In this document: positions 36,454 to 45,734 of the stretch, piece after piece
Numbering within the stretch: the first letter of the stretch is position 1
Layout: each line of letters begins with the position of its first letter
NCBI RefSeq assembly: GCF_002351485.1
Contig: NZ_NWMW01000001.1
Span: 1,426,001 to 1,490,000, forward strand
Length of the DNA: 64,000 nt
Reading direction: 5' to 3'
Source of the DNA: Sphingomonas spermidinifaciens
Lineage (GTDB): Bacteria; Pseudomonadota; Alphaproteobacteria; Sphingomonadales; Sphingomonadaceae
Notes under the pieces: generated by a model
Database searches by the model: none
The model's input: only the letters and a program-made list of their open reading frames with translations
What the model was told of the DNA's origin: nothing
Translations under genes and position numbers: made by a program

Positions 36454-37707
36454 ATGACGTCGCCGATCGAAATCGAAGCGCGCTATGATGTGGTTATCGT
36501 CGGTGGTGGCCACGGCGGCGCGCAATGTGCCATCGCCCTCCGGCAACTGGGGTTTGAGGGATCCATCGCGCTGATCGGCCGGGAAGCCGAGCTTCCCTAC
36601 GAGCGGCCACCCTTGTCCAAAGAGTATCTGGCGGGTGAGAAGCCGTTCGAGCGCCTCCATATCCGACCCGCCGCCTTCTGGCAGGAGCGAGCGGTCCAGA
36701 TGCGGCTGGGGGTCGAGGCGACGGCAGTCGATCCGACGGCGAAGCGGCTGTCGCTGTCGAGCGGGCAGTCGATCGGCTATGGCCAGCTCGTCTGGGCGGC
36801 GGGGGGCGATGCCCGCCGCCTTGACTGCCCGGGCACCGACCTGGCCGGCGTCCACACCGTCCGCACCCGCGCCGACTGCGATACGCTCGCCGACGAGATC
36901 GCCAGCGGCGCACGGCGGATCATCGTCGTCGGCGGCGGCTATATCGGGCTCGAGGCGGCGGCGGTGCTGCGCAAGCTTGGCTGCGCGGTTACGCTGCTCG
37001 AGGCGCTGCCGCGCGTCCTGGCACGCGTCGCCGGTCCCGACCTTTCCACCTTCTACGAAGCCGAGCATCGGCGACAGGGCGTCGACCTTCGCATCGGTGC
37101 CACGGTCGAGTGCCTGCTCGGCAACGAGCGCGTCGAGGGCGTGCGGCTGGCGAGCGGCGACATCCTGACCGCCGATGCGGTCGTGGTGGGCATCGGCATC
37201 GTCCCGGCAGTCGATCCGCTGATCGCCGCGGGCGCAGCCGGGTCGAACGGCGTCGACGTGGACGAGTACTGCCGCACCTCGCTGGCCGACATCTATGCCA
37301 TCGGCGACTGCGCCGCCTTTGTCAGCGCCCATGCCGAAGGCACGCGGATCCGCGTCGAATCGGTCCAGAACGCCAACGACCAGGCGACTTGCGTCGCACG
37401 GGCGATCACGGGCGAGCCAGAAGCCTATGCCGCTTTCCCCTGGTTCTGGTCGAACCAGTACGACCTGCGCCTCCAGACTGCCGGGCTGTCGATCGGCCAC
37501 GACCAGGCGGTGCTGCGCGGCGATCCCGCCGATCGCAGCTTCTCGGTCGCTTATCTGCGCAAAGGGCGCCTGATCGCGATCGACTGCGTCAACCGGACGA
37601 AGGATTATGTGCAGGGCCGCAAGCTGATCGAGGCGGGCGTGTCCCCCGATCCCGCCGCGCTTGCCGATGCCGCCGTAGCGCTGAAGGAACTGCTACCCGG
37701 CGGATAG
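36454..37707 (+). CDS. FAD-dependent NAD(P)H:ferredoxin reductase-like protein
   Basis: The ATG 36454 follows GAGGGAAGAAGG. The 417-residue flavoprotein has the FAD dinucleotide fold [36 protein letters not shown], the NAD(P) fold [20 protein letters not shown], and [11 protein letters not shown] for the FAD terminus. These signatures match rubredoxin/ferredoxin reductases (BphA4/CamA-like) of oxygenase systems. No oxygenase or ferredoxin gene lies beside it, so its partner is unknown. It is divergent from the two-component system. Confidence 0.88.
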   Translation: MTSPIEIEARYDVVIVGGGHGGAQCAIALRQLGFEGSIALIGREAELPYERPPLSKEYLAGEKPFERLHIRPAAFWQERAVQMRLGVEATAVDPTAKRLSLSSGQSIGYGQLVWAAGGDARRLDCPGTDLAGVHTVRTRADCDTLADEIASGARRIIVVGGGYIGLEAAAVLRKLGCAVTLLEALPRVLARVAGPDLSTFYEAEHRRQGVDLRIGATVECLLGNERVEGVRLASGDILTADAVVVGIGIVPAVDPLIAAGAAGSNGVDVDEYCRTSLADIYAIGDCAAFVSAHAEGTRIRVESVQNANDQATCVARAITGEPEAYAAFPWFWSNQYDLRLQTAGLSIGHDQAVLRGDPADRSFSVAYLRKGRLIAIDCVNRTKDYVQGRKLIEAGVSPDPAALADAAVALKELLPGG

Positions 37708-37726
37708 GCACCTCGGAAAACGGGAA

Positions 37727-37755
37727 AACCCCGACCGGACTTGCCGATCGGGGTT
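37727..37755 (+). terminator. Terminator after the flavoprotein gene
   Basis: AACCCCGACCGG (37727-37738) pairs with CCGATCGGGGTT (37744-37755), a 12-bp stem with one mismatch and a 5-base loop, 20 bases after the stop. Only TCT follows, so the T-tract is poor. Confidence 0.55.
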
Positions 37756-37795
37756 CTCGCCATGCCGGCTCCGCTGTCCCGGCGGAGCGGCCGGG

Positions 37796-37841
37796 CCGGC
37801 GCCTTCCGCCCTCGTTCAAGGGGGGAGGCGGGCGGCGCCGG
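37796..37841. terminator. Long hairpin between flavoprotein and fliC
   Basis: CCGGCGCC (37796-37803) pairs with GGCGCCGG (37834-37841), with inner CCGCC/GGCGG pairs. It lies 28 bases past the fliC stop and could end transcripts of fliC from the minus strand. It has no T-tract. Confidence 0.45.
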
Positions 37842-37868
37842 TTACGCTTTACTTCAGTGCCGGTCAGC

Positions 37869-38684
37869 TTAGCGGAGCAGCGACAGCACGCCCTGCTGCG
37901 ACTGGTTGGCCTGCGCCAGCATCGCGGTCGAGGCCTGCGAGAGGATCTGCGCCTTGGCGAGCTGCGTCGTCTCGGCCGAGAAGTCGGCGTCCTCGATGCG
38001 GCTGCGCGCGTCGGTCAGGTTGGTCGCGTTCGTGGTCAGGTTGTTGACGACCGACTGGAGGCGGTTCTGGCCGGCACCCAGGCTGGCGCGGGTCGTGGCA
38101 ACAGCGTCGAGCGCATCGTCGACCGTGTCGAGCACGGCCTGGGCGGCGGTGCCGTCGGCACCCGCGATGCTGGCAGCGCGCGCGGCAGTCAGGTCGAGCG
38201 CCGAGATGGTCAGGTCGATCTGATCCGTCGAACCTGCGCCCACCTGGATCGAGATCGTCACGTCTGCAGCGCCGAAGAGCGCCACGTCGTTGAACTTCGA
38301 ATTGTCGATGATGTCGCCGATCTGCGCCGTCAGCTGGGTGACTTCGGTCTGCAGGTTCGTGCGATCGTCGGCGCTGTAGGTGCCCGACGAGGCCTGGACG
38401 GCCAGCTCACGGACGCGCTGCAGCATGTTGGTGACTTCGTTCAGCGCGCCGTCGGCAGTCTGCGCCAGCGAGATGCCGTCATTGGCATTGCGAACCGCCT
38501 GGTTCATGCCCTTGATCTGCGAGGTCATGCTCGATGCGATCGCAAGGCCGGCGGCGTCGTCCTTGGCCGAATTGATGCGCTTGCCGGTCGACAGGCGCTC
38601 CATCGACGAAGTCAGCGCCTGGCTCGCCGAGGTGGCGGCGTTCGCCGCGCGGAGCGAGCCGATGTTGGTTCCGATAACGGTCAT
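37869..38684 (-). CDS. fliC: Flagellin
   Basis: This 271-residue flagellin has the conserved N-terminal D0/D1 helices ([60 protein letters not shown]) and the C-terminal D1/D0 ([20 protein letters not shown], ending [14 protein letters not shown]). The central variable region is short. It is on the minus strand, divergent from the regulator and the fli operon, and a GGAG site precedes ATG 38684. It is the only flagellin gene in the window. Confidence 0.96.
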   Translation of the reverse strand: MTVIGTNIGSLRAANAATSASQALTSSMERLSTGKRINSAKDDAAGLAIASSMTSQIKGMNQAVRNANDGISLAQTADGALNEVTNMLQRVRELAVQASSGTYSADDRTNLQTEVTQLTAQIGDIIDNSKFNDVALFGAADVTISIQVGAGSTDQIDLTISALDLTAARAASIAGADGTAAQAVLDTVDDALDAVATTRASLGAGQNRLQSVVNNLTTNATNLTDARSRIEDADFSAETTQLAKAQILSQASTAMLAQANQSQQGVLSLLR

Positions 38685-38943
38685 TGTCCGATCTCCATAG
38701 TTCCCGGACCGCCCCTTGGCCCCCCCGAACGAAAACCTCGGGGCTGGGCAGTCAATCCGGGGAACGACCGCCGGGCGCCGGGCTTAAGCAAAAAATCGCT
38801 GGCCCCTCGCGCCGGCACGCGGACTCCGGCCCCGTGCGTACGCGGGGGATACAGGAGCGGAAAATTCTTGCCGCACCCGGCAGATTTTACCGGCCGTTAA
38901 CTATCGAACGTGCAAAGCCGAGTCCTCAAGGGGGCCAAGTTCA

Positions 38944-40209
38944 ATGTCGTCGATCATTCCGTCGCGCGCCGTGCAGCGCGACCATTTCCTGCTGCTTTCG
39001 ATGCTGCGCACCGCCGGGCTCGATATCGCCGAGCCCGATTCGGCGCCCCGACCGGGCGACCGCTTCCTGGTCGCCGGGGGCGAGGCGATGGCGGTGCCCG
39101 CGCGCACGATGGTCGTCGCGGCGGGGCGCCAGACGGCGCGTCCGTTCGGCGACGGCACCGCCGCGATGGTCGGCTTCGCCACCGCTGACGCCGCAACGGG
39201 TGCCGGCTATGCTGCGGCCATGCTGCGTGGTGCCGAGGCGCCCGTCTCCGCCGATCCCGAGAGCATGGCGCTGTTCGCGCTGGCCGAGCGGGTCGGCCGC
39301 AGCGACATCACCGTCCTGATCGGCGGCCCCACCGGCACCGGCAAGGAAGTGCTTGCCCGCGCGATCCACCGCGCCTCCGACCGGCGCGAAGGCCCCTTCG
39401 TCGCAATCAACTGCGCCGCACTGCCCGAGACGATGCTCGAGGCGATGCTGTTCGGCCATACCAAGGGATCGTTCACCGGCGCCTCGTCGGGCGGCCAGGG
39501 CTTCTTCCGCGCGGCGAACGGCGGCACGCTGCTCCTCGACGAGATCGCCGAGATGCCGCTCGCCCTCCAGGCCAAGCTGCTCCGCGCGCTGCAGGAGCGC
39601 GAAGTCGTGCCGATCGGCGCGACCGAGCCCGAGAAGATCGACGTGCGCGTCATCGCCTGCGCCAATCGCGACCTTCAGGCCGAGGTGGCCGAGGGCCGCT
39701 TCCGCGCCGACCTCTACTACCGTCTCTCGGTCTTCCCGCTGACGACGCGCGCGCTGGCCGAGCGGCCCGCCGATGTCGCCGCGCTGGCAACCGCAATGAT
39801 CGTCCGCCACGGCGGCGACCGCGCGGCGCTGCCCTGGCTGTCGGGTGAAGCGCTCGCCCGGCTTGAGGCGCACGACTGGCCGGGCAATGTCCGCGAGCTC
39901 GAGAACGTCATCCAGCGCGCACTGCTGCTGTCGGCGGGCGAGCGGATCGAGGCGGGCGACATCGTCTTCGACCGTCCCGCCGCGCCGCGCCTCGTCGCCA
40001 ATGACGAGTGCGCAGGTGGGCGCAATGGCCGTCTGTCGAATATCGTCCAGATGCACGAGTTCCAGGCGATCCGCGACACGCTGGCCGCGTGCAACGGCAG
40101 CCGGATCGAAACCGCACGCCGCCTCGGCATCTCGGAGCGAACGCTGCGCTACCGCCTAGCCCGCCTGCGCGAACAGGGTGAACCCGCCGAGCGGAGGGCC
40201 ACGGCATGA
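38944..40209 (+). CDS. Sigma-54-dependent flagellar transcription activator, FlbD-like
   Basis: This is a 421-residue enhancer-binding protein. The AAA+ domain has Walker A GGPTGTGKE (residues 127-135), the sigma-54 loop as GSFTGA (175-180, canonical GAFTGA), Walker B GGTLLLDEIAEM and the arginine-finger region RFRADLYYRLSVFPL. The C-terminal Fis helix-turn-helix is IETARRLGISERTLRYRLAR (about 390-412). The first about 100 residues do not form a recognisable receiver domain, unlike Caulobacter FlbD. Strong context: its stop overlaps fliE. An AAGGGGG site precedes ATG 38944. Confidence 0.88.
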   Translation: MSSIIPSRAVQRDHFLLLSMLRTAGLDIAEPDSAPRPGDRFLVAGGEAMAVPARTMVVAAGRQTARPFGDGTAAMVGFATADAATGAGYAAAMLRGAEAPVSADPESMALFALAERVGRSDITVLIGGPTGTGKEVLARAIHRASDRREGPFVAINCAALPETMLEAMLFGHTKGSFTGASSGGQGFFRAANGGTLLLDEIAEMPLALQAKLLRALQEREVVPIGATEPEKIDVRVIACANRDLQAEVAEGRFRADLYYRLSVFPLTTRALAERPADVAALATAMIVRHGGDRAALPWLSGEALARLEAHDWPGNVRELENVIQRALLLSAGERIEAGDIVFDRPAAPRLVANDECAGGRNGRLSNIVQMHEFQAIRDTLAACNGSRIETARRLGISERTLRYRLARLREQGEPAERRATA

Positions 40210-40574
40210 GCGTGTCGGGCGTCGGCGGCGCGATGAGCGTCGACCGGATCATGGCGATGCGCCAGCAGATCCTCGAGAAGAACCAGGCGCTGTCGCGTGC
40301 CGGCAGCGAGGTGGCGGTCCCCGCCCCGGCCGCCGCGCCCGCGCGGCCGGCCGTCACCGACTTCGCCTCGACCCTGGAAACGGCGCTCGGCCAGGTCAAT
40401 CGTCAGCAGCACCAGGCAAGCGAGCTTTCCGCCGCCTATGAACGCGGCGAGACGATCGACATCGCCAAGGTGATGCTCGCCCGGCAGCAGGCCTCGGTCG
40501 GGTTCGAGGCCACGCTGCAAGTCCGCAACAAGCTGTTGTCCGCCTACAAGGACATCATGAGCATGCCGGTGTAA
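40206..40574 (+). CDS. fliE: Flagellar hook-basal body protein FliE
   Basis: This is a 122-residue protein with the family C-terminus (SAAYERGETIDIAKVMLARQ, then ASVGFEATLQVRNKLLSAYK). FliE links the MS ring to the rod. It starts with the ATGA overlap on the activator stop, and fliF follows after 6 bases. Confidence 0.94.
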   Translation: MSVSGVGGAMSVDRIMAMRQQILEKNQALSRAGSEVAVPAPAAAPARPAVTDFASTLETALGQVNRQQHQASELSAAYERGETIDIAKVMLARQQASVGFEATLQVRNKLLSAYKDIMSMPV

Positions 40575-40580
40575 CGCGCC

Positions 40581-42236
40581 ATGTCGAACGCTCTCGCCAC
40601 GCTTCCGCCCGCCCTCGCCCAGCCGCTCCGGCAGGCGCAGGGCTTCTTCCAGCAGCCGGCGGTTCGCCGCGCGATCCCGCTGATCGCCATCGTCGGCCTG
40701 ATCGCCGCCGCGGCGCTCGCCTGGGTGATGATCGCGCAGCCGCCGCAGCGCGTGCTGTTCCCCAATCTGGGCGATGCCGACAAGGCCGCGGTCAGCGAAG
40801 CGCTGGGCGCGGCCAATATCGCGTCGGACATCGATGCGAACGGTGCGCTCACCGTCGGCGAGGATGATTTCCATCGCGCGCGGATGCTGCTCGCCAGCCA
40901 GGACCTGCCCAAGGCCGCACCCGGCGGCTACGCCATCCTTGACGAACTGCCGATGGGCGTCAGCCGCGCCGTCGAGGGCGAGCGGCTTCGCCAGGCGCGC
41001 GAAACCGAACTTGCCCGCTCGATCGCCGAGATCGACAGCGTTATCGACGCGCGCGTCCACCTCGCCACGCCCGAAGCCTCCGTCTTCGTGCGCGACAATG
41101 CCCGCCCCTCCGCCAGCGTCATCGTCCGGCTGGAGCCAGGCCGCACCCTCTCGGACAGTCAGGTCCGCTCGATCACCAACCTCGTCGCCGGCTCCGTGCC
41201 GGGGATGAAGACCGACGACGTGACGATCGTCGACCAGATGGGGGCGCTCCTGTCCTCCAAGGACTCGCAGGCCGGCACCGGCGCGGGCGACGCGCGGATC
41301 GACTATCAGCGCCGCGTCGAGGACAAGTACCGCCTCCAGCTGTCGAAGCTGCTGACGCCGCTGGTCGGCGCGGGCAATTTCTCGGCCGAGGTGCAGGCCG
41401 ATGTCGACCTCGACGAGACGCAGGCGACGCGCGAGAGCTATGACAAGACCGGCGTGATCCGCGCCGAGCAGGGCCAGTGGCAGTCGCCCCAGGCAGCCGG
41501 GCAGCAGCCCGGCGGCATTCCCGGCGCGCTCTCGAACACCCCCCCGGCCGCCGCCAGCCTGACCAACCCCAACGATCCCGCGACGCAGCCGGGCGCCAAC
41601 AACACCCAAGGCGGCGGCAAGGCGAGCGAGGAGTATGCGCGCACCTACGACCTCGGCAAGGAAGTGTCGGTCAGCCGCCAGGCCCCCGGCGCGATCAAGC
41701 GGCTCTCGGTGGCGGTCCTGCTTCGCGAGCCCGCCGGTGCCAAGCCGCGCACCCCGGCCGAGATTCGCCAGATCAACGATCTCGTCCGCGCCGCCGTCGG
41801 CTATTCCCAGGCGCGCCAGGATCAGGTGACGGTCGTCAGCCGCCCCTTCTCGGCCGAAGTGACCGAAGCCGACAAGGTCGCCTGGTACGACGCCGCCTGG
41901 GTGCCGATGGCGGCGCGCAACGCCACTGCCCTGATCATCGCGCTGCTCGTCCTGTTCGTCGGCATCCGCCCGATTGTCCGCTCGCTGGCGAAGAAAAAGA
42001 CCGACCCGGCGCCCGAAGGCGCGCTGCCGCTCTCCGGTGCGGCGACCGCCGCAACGGGCGAGGACAGTCCGCCCGCTGCATCCGATGCCCCGCCGCACGT
42101 GCCCGTCAGCATCGAGATGCTGCAATCGGCGCGCAGCTATGACGAGCGCGTCGATCTCGTCCGCGGCTTCACCCGCGACAATCCAACCCGCGCGGCGCTG
42201 GCCGTGCGCGACATGATCAAGGACGGCGCCCAGTGA
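40581..42236 (+). CDS. fliF: Flagellar MS-ring protein FliF
   Basis: This is a 551-residue protein with an N-terminal helix (AIPLIAIVGLIAAAALAWVM), the ring-building motifs (VLFPNLGDADKAAVSEALGA, EGELARSI-like EGERLRQARETELARSIAEI, DARVHLATPEASVFV), a Pro/Gly-rich spacer (AAGQQPGGIPGALSN), the second membrane helix (ATALIIALLVLFVGIRPIVR) and a cytoplasmic tail that binds FliG. It is the base of the flagellar basal body. Confidence 0.96.
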   Translation: MSNALATLPPALAQPLRQAQGFFQQPAVRRAIPLIAIVGLIAAAALAWVMIAQPPQRVLFPNLGDADKAAVSEALGAANIASDIDANGALTVGEDDFHRARMLLASQDLPKAAPGGYAILDELPMGVSRAVEGERLRQARETELARSIAEIDSVIDARVHLATPEASVFVRDNARPSASVIVRLEPGRTLSDSQVRSITNLVAGSVPGMKTDDVTIVDQMGALLSSKDSQAGTGAGDARIDYQRRVEDKYRLQLSKLLTPLVGAGNFSAEVQADVDLDETQATRESYDKTGVIRAEQGQWQSPQAAGQQPGGIPGALSNTPPAAASLTNPNDPATQPGANNTQGGGKASEEYARTYDLGKEVSVSRQAPGAIKRLSVAVLLREPAGAKPRTPAEIRQINDLVRAAVGYSQARQDQVTVVSRPFSAEVTEADKVAWYDAAWVPMAARNATALIIALLVLFVGIRPIVRSLAKKKTDPAPEGALPLSGAATAATGEDSPPAASDAPPHVPVSIEMLQSARSYDERVDLVRGFTRDNPTRAALAVRDMIKDGAQ

Positions 42237-43240
42237 TCGAACCCCCGCGCCAGTTCTCCGGCACCGAGCGTGCCGCGGTGCTGATGATGCTCGTCGGCGA
42301 GGAGGAGGCCGCGGCCATCCTTCAGAAGCTTGAGCCCGAGGAAGTCCGCCAGCTCGGCAAGGCGATGTTCGCGGTCGCCGACGTGAGCGAGGAGGAGGTC
42401 GAGGGCGTGCTGGACGACTTCGTGGCGCATGCCCGCGAACGGACGGCGATCGGCTTCGACCCCCGCCCCAAGATCGAGGGGATGATGAACAAGGCGCTTG
42501 GCCCCGAAAAGGCCGACAGCGTGCTCGCGCGCATCACGCCGGCCGAGGCCGCGTGCGCGATCGACCTGCTCGACTGGCTCGACGCGGGCGAGATCGCGTC
42601 GCTGATCGAAAGCGAGCATCCGCAGATTGCCGCGGTCCTGATCGCCAATCTCGACCCCGCGATCGCGGGCCAGGTGCTGGAAATCCTGCCCGAGCAGCTC
42701 CAGCCGCAGATCCTTCACCGCGTCGCGCGGCTGGGGCCGATCGCGCCCGAGGCGATCGAGACGCTCAAGGCCGCGCTCGCCAGCCGCGTCGGCCAGTCGC
42801 AGTCGGCGGCGGGCCTCCAGCTCGGCGGCACCAAGGATGCCGCCCGGATCCTGTCGAGCGCGCGAAAGGCGACCGAGGCACGCGTCATGCCCAAGCTCGC
42901 CAAGATCGACCGCGACGTCGCCAAGGCAATCGAGGAGGCGATGTTCGTCTTCGAGAACCTGCTCGACATGGACGACAAGAATATCGGCGTCCTCATCCGC
43001 AACGTCGAGACCGACCTGCTCGTCCGCGCATTGAAGGGCATCGACGAGGCCGGGCGCAACCGCTTCCTCGGCTGCATGTCCGCGCGTGCCGCCGACGGCA
43101 TCCGCGACGAGATGGAAGCGCGCGGGCCGATGCGCCTCACCGAAGTGCTGGAGGCGCAGAAGGCGATCATCGCCACCGCGCGACAGCTCGCCAAGGACGG
43201 CACGATCATGATGGGCGGCGGCGAGGACGATTATGTCTGA
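42233..43240 (+). CDS. fliG: Flagellar motor switch protein FliG
   Basis: GTG 42233 overlaps the fliF stop. The 335-residue protein has the FliF-binding N-domain (AAAILQKLEPEEVRQLGKAM), the EHPQ motif of the middle domain (SEHPQIAAVLIANLDP) and the C-domain with the charged torque helix (RNVETDLLVRALKGIDEAGR). FliG couples the stator to rotor rotation. Confidence 0.96.
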   Translation: MIEPPRQFSGTERAAVLMMLVGEEEAAAILQKLEPEEVRQLGKAMFAVADVSEEEVEGVLDDFVAHARERTAIGFDPRPKIEGMMNKALGPEKADSVLARITPAEAACAIDLLDWLDAGEIASLIESEHPQIAAVLIANLDPAIAGQVLEILPEQLQPQILHRVARLGPIAPEAIETLKAALASRVGQSQSAAGLQLGGTKDAARILSSARKATEARVMPKLAKIDRDVAKAIEEAMFVFENLLDMDDKNIGVLIRNVETDLLVRALKGIDEAGRNRFLGCMSARAADGIRDEMEARGPMRLTEVLEAQKAIIATARQLAKDGTIMMGGGEDDYV

Positions 43241-43973
43241 GGCCTTTGCCGACACCGGCCGCTTCGCTGCGGCGGACTTTCCCTTTGCCGCGGGCTTCGC
43301 GGGCCGCCATGCCGATATCGGCGAGGCGCTGCGCCGTGCCTTCTCGCCCCCGCCGGGTTTCGCGCCAACGCCGCCGGGCCGCCCTGCCGAGCCCGAACCG
43401 GCACCTGCCACCGAGGGACCGCGCCACTTCCACCCCGCCGAACGCGAGAGTGCTCCGGCCAGCAACTGGGACCCCTTCGCCGCGACGGTCGATCCGATCG
43501 CCGCGGCGCGGGCGGAAGGCTATGCCGAGGGCCTTCGCGCCGCCGCCGACGAGGCCGCGGTCGAGCGTGCGCGCGACATGGCGCTGATGGACCAGCTCGC
43601 CCGCGCCGTCACCAGCGCCGCCTGGCTTGACCGCGACGGCTTCGCGAGGCGCCTGCGCCAGACCGTGCTCGCGCTGATCGGTAACTTGGTCGAAGAGAGC
43701 GGCATCGACGGCGAGCGGCTGGCCGCGCGCATCGCCGCTGCGACCGACCTGCTCGCCGACGCGGCCGAAGCGGCAATGCTGCGCCTCAATCCGGCCGACA
43801 TGGTGCTGGTCGAGGGTCGACTTCCCAAGACGATCTTCGCGGTAGGCGATGCCGCGATCGCGCGCGGTGCCTTCAGCCTCGAGGCGGCCTCAACCATTGT
43901 CGAGGATGGTCCGGCCCGCTGGCTCGAACAGCTCGCCACCGCGATCGATCAGGTGCCGCTGCCCAAATGCTGA
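43233..43973 (+). CDS. fliH: Flagellar export apparatus protein FliH
   Basis: This is a 246-residue protein assigned by position and by its C-terminal HrpE/FliH-like part (FARRLRQTVLALIGNLVEES, MLRLNPADMVLVEGRL). The N-terminal 110 residues are Ala/Pro-rich and divergent, as is usual. FliH inhibits and docks the FliI ATPase. It overlaps fliG by 8 bases and fliI by 7. Confidence 0.82.
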   Translation: MSEAFADTGRFAAADFPFAAGFAGRHADIGEALRRAFSPPPGFAPTPPGRPAEPEPAPATEGPRHFHPAERESAPASNWDPFAATVDPIAAARAEGYAEGLRAAADEAAVERARDMALMDQLARAVTSAAWLDRDGFARRLRQTVLALIGNLVEESGIDGERLAARIAAATDLLADAAEAAMLRLNPADMVLVEGRLPKTIFAVGDAAIARGAFSLEAASTIVEDGPARWLEQLATAIDQVPLPKC

Positions 43974-45298
43974 CGCGCTTCGCCGATGATTATCTGGGGG
44001 CGATCGGCGCCGCCGGCTTCGCGCCGCGCCCGCGCGTTTCGGGTCGGCTCGCCTCCTATGACGGCCTGCTCATGGAGGCGGTCGGCCTCTCGCTCCCCGT
44101 CGGCACCGTTTGCGAGATCGGCGAGGGTTCGGCCCGCGTCGAGGCCGAGGTGATCGGCTTTCGCGGCCCGCGCACGCTCCTCATGAACCTCGGTGGCCCC
44201 GCCGCCCTCCTGCCGCAAGCCCCCGTCCGCCCCATCGGCCCGCCCGGCGAGGCCGAGGTGGGCGCGGCGTTGCTCGGGCGCGTCGTCGATGGCGCGGGCA
44301 AGCCGATCGACGGGCTCGGCCCGATCCGCGGCGCGGGCCGCTGGCCGCTCGCCGGCAAGCTCCAGTCACCGCTCGACCGTGGGCGCGTGCTCGAACCGCT
44401 CGATGTCGGCGTGCGCGCGATCAACGGCCTGCTCACCATCGGCCAGGGTCAGCGCGTCGGCATCATGGCGGGCTCGGGCGTCGGCAAGTCGGTGCTGCTC
44501 GGCATGATGGTGCGCGCCGCGCAAGCCGACGTGATCGTCATCGGCCTGATCGGCGAGCGCAGCCGCGAGGTCGCCGACTTCCTCGAGACCAAGGTGGCCG
44601 GCGCGGCGCGGGCGCGCAGCGTCATCGTGGCCGTCCCCGCCAACCATTCGCCGGTCCTTCGCATCCGCGGTGCCCTCCGCGCCACCGCGATCGCCGAGGC
44701 GTTCCGGGCGGAGGGCAAGAAGGTCCTCCTCATCATGGATTCGCTGACCCGCGTTGCCCATGCGGGGCGCGAGATCGGCCTCGCGCTCGGCGAGCCGGCC
44801 TCGGCCCGCGGCTATCCGCCGAGCGCCATCGCGATGCTGCCAAGCCTGATCGAGCGCGCGGGCACCTGTGTCTCGTCGGGCGGGTCGATCACCGCCATCT
44901 ATACCGTGCTCGCCGACGGTGACGACGGCAACGACCCCGTCGTCGATTCGGCGCGCTCGATCCTCGACGGGCATATCGTCCTCGGCCGCGCGCTCGCCGA
45001 GCGCGGCGTCTATCCGGCGATCGACGTCGGCCCCTCGGTCAGCCGCGTGATGACCGACATCGTGCCTCGCGAGCATGTGCTCGCCGCGCGGACGCTGCGC
45101 CGTCACCTCGCCACCTACGAGGAAAATCGCGACCTCGTGCTGATGGGCGCCTATCGCAGCGGCGCCGATCCCGCGATCGATGCCGCCATCGCGGCGCATG
45201 AGGCAGTCCTTGAGTATATTCGACAGGACGCGAACGAAGTGGTGAGCCTCGAGGATGCGGTGGCCGAGCTCGTCGGCGTGTTCGGCGATGCCGGCTGA
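43967..45298 (+). CDS. fliI: Flagellar export ATPase FliI
   Basis: This is a 443-residue F1-beta-like ATPase: Walker A GSGVGKS (residues 169-175), GLIGERSREVADFLE, Walker B KVLLIMDSLTRVA, and the C-terminal SGADPAIDAAIAAHEAVLEYIRQD. It powers substrate unfolding and entry into the export gate. The ATG lies inside the end of fliH. Confidence 0.96.
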   Translation: MLTRFADDYLGAIGAAGFAPRPRVSGRLASYDGLLMEAVGLSLPVGTVCEIGEGSARVEAEVIGFRGPRTLLMNLGGPAALLPQAPVRPIGPPGEAEVGAALLGRVVDGAGKPIDGLGPIRGAGRWPLAGKLQSPLDRGRVLEPLDVGVRAINGLLTIGQGQRVGIMAGSGVGKSVLLGMMVRAAQADVIVIGLIGERSREVADFLETKVAGAARARSVIVAVPANHSPVLRIRGALRATAIAEAFRAEGKKVLLIMDSLTRVAHAGREIGLALGEPASARGYPPSAIAMLPSLIERAGTCVSSGGSITAIYTVLADGDDGNDPVVDSARSILDGHIVLGRALAERGVYPAIDVGPSVSRVMTDIVPREHVLAARTLRRHLATYEENRDLVLMGAYRSGADPAIDAAIAAHEAVLEYIRQDANEVVSLEDAVAELVGVFGDAG

Positions 45299-45719
45299 CG
45301 CGCGGAAGCTGTCGCGCATCCTGCGCGTCCGCACGCTCCAACTGGGCCTCACCCGCGCCGAAGAGGCACGCGCCGTCGATCGCGTCGCCAGCGAGACGGC
45401 CCTGCGCGACCGTATCGCCCGGCTGGCGCAGGACGTCGCGCCCGCCCCCTCCCCCCTGCCCGCCGACTCGCTGAGCTTCGCCGCCGCCGCGCATTATCGC
45501 GAGCGGCTGCACCAGTCGGCGCATGCGGCCGAGGCGCGAGTCAGTGCGGCGCATGACGGCCTCGCCAGCGCCCGCGCGGCGACGCACGAGGCGCGGCGCG
45601 ATCAGAGCGCGGTCGAGAAGCTGATCGTGCGCGCCGACCATGCCGCGGCGCTCAAGGCGATCCGCGCGCTGGAGGCCTTGCCGCCGGGCCGCGCGCCGAA
45701 ACGGCACGATCCTTGCTGA
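45288..45719 (+). CDS. fliJ: Flagellar export chaperone FliJ
   Basis: This is a 143-residue coiled-coil protein, starting at ATG 45288 within fliI's last codons. Two long Ala/Arg-rich helices (LTRAEEARAVDRVASETALR and EARVSAAHDGLASARAATHE) are separated by a Pro-rich turn (APAPSPLPADS). Sequence similarity to FliJ is weak; size, helix layout and position after fliI make the call. Confidence 0.75.
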   Translation: MPADARKLSRILRVRTLQLGLTRAEEARAVDRVASETALRDRIARLAQDVAPAPSPLPADSLSFAAAAHYRERLHQSAHAAEARVSAAHDGLASARAATHEARRDQSAVEKLIVRADHAAALKAIRALEALPPGRAPKRHDPC

Positions 45720-45734
45720 TCGCTCGGGCGAACC

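Noticed and set aside
38859..38926. Possible sigma-54 promoters between fliC and the activator
   Set aside because: On the plus strand, GG and GC near 38859-38871 are 9 bases apart rather than 10. On the minus strand, AGGACTC...TTTGCA at 38911-38926 has correct spacing but a poor -24 half and lies 230 bases from fliC. GG-N10-GC is expected several times by chance in GC-rich DNA.
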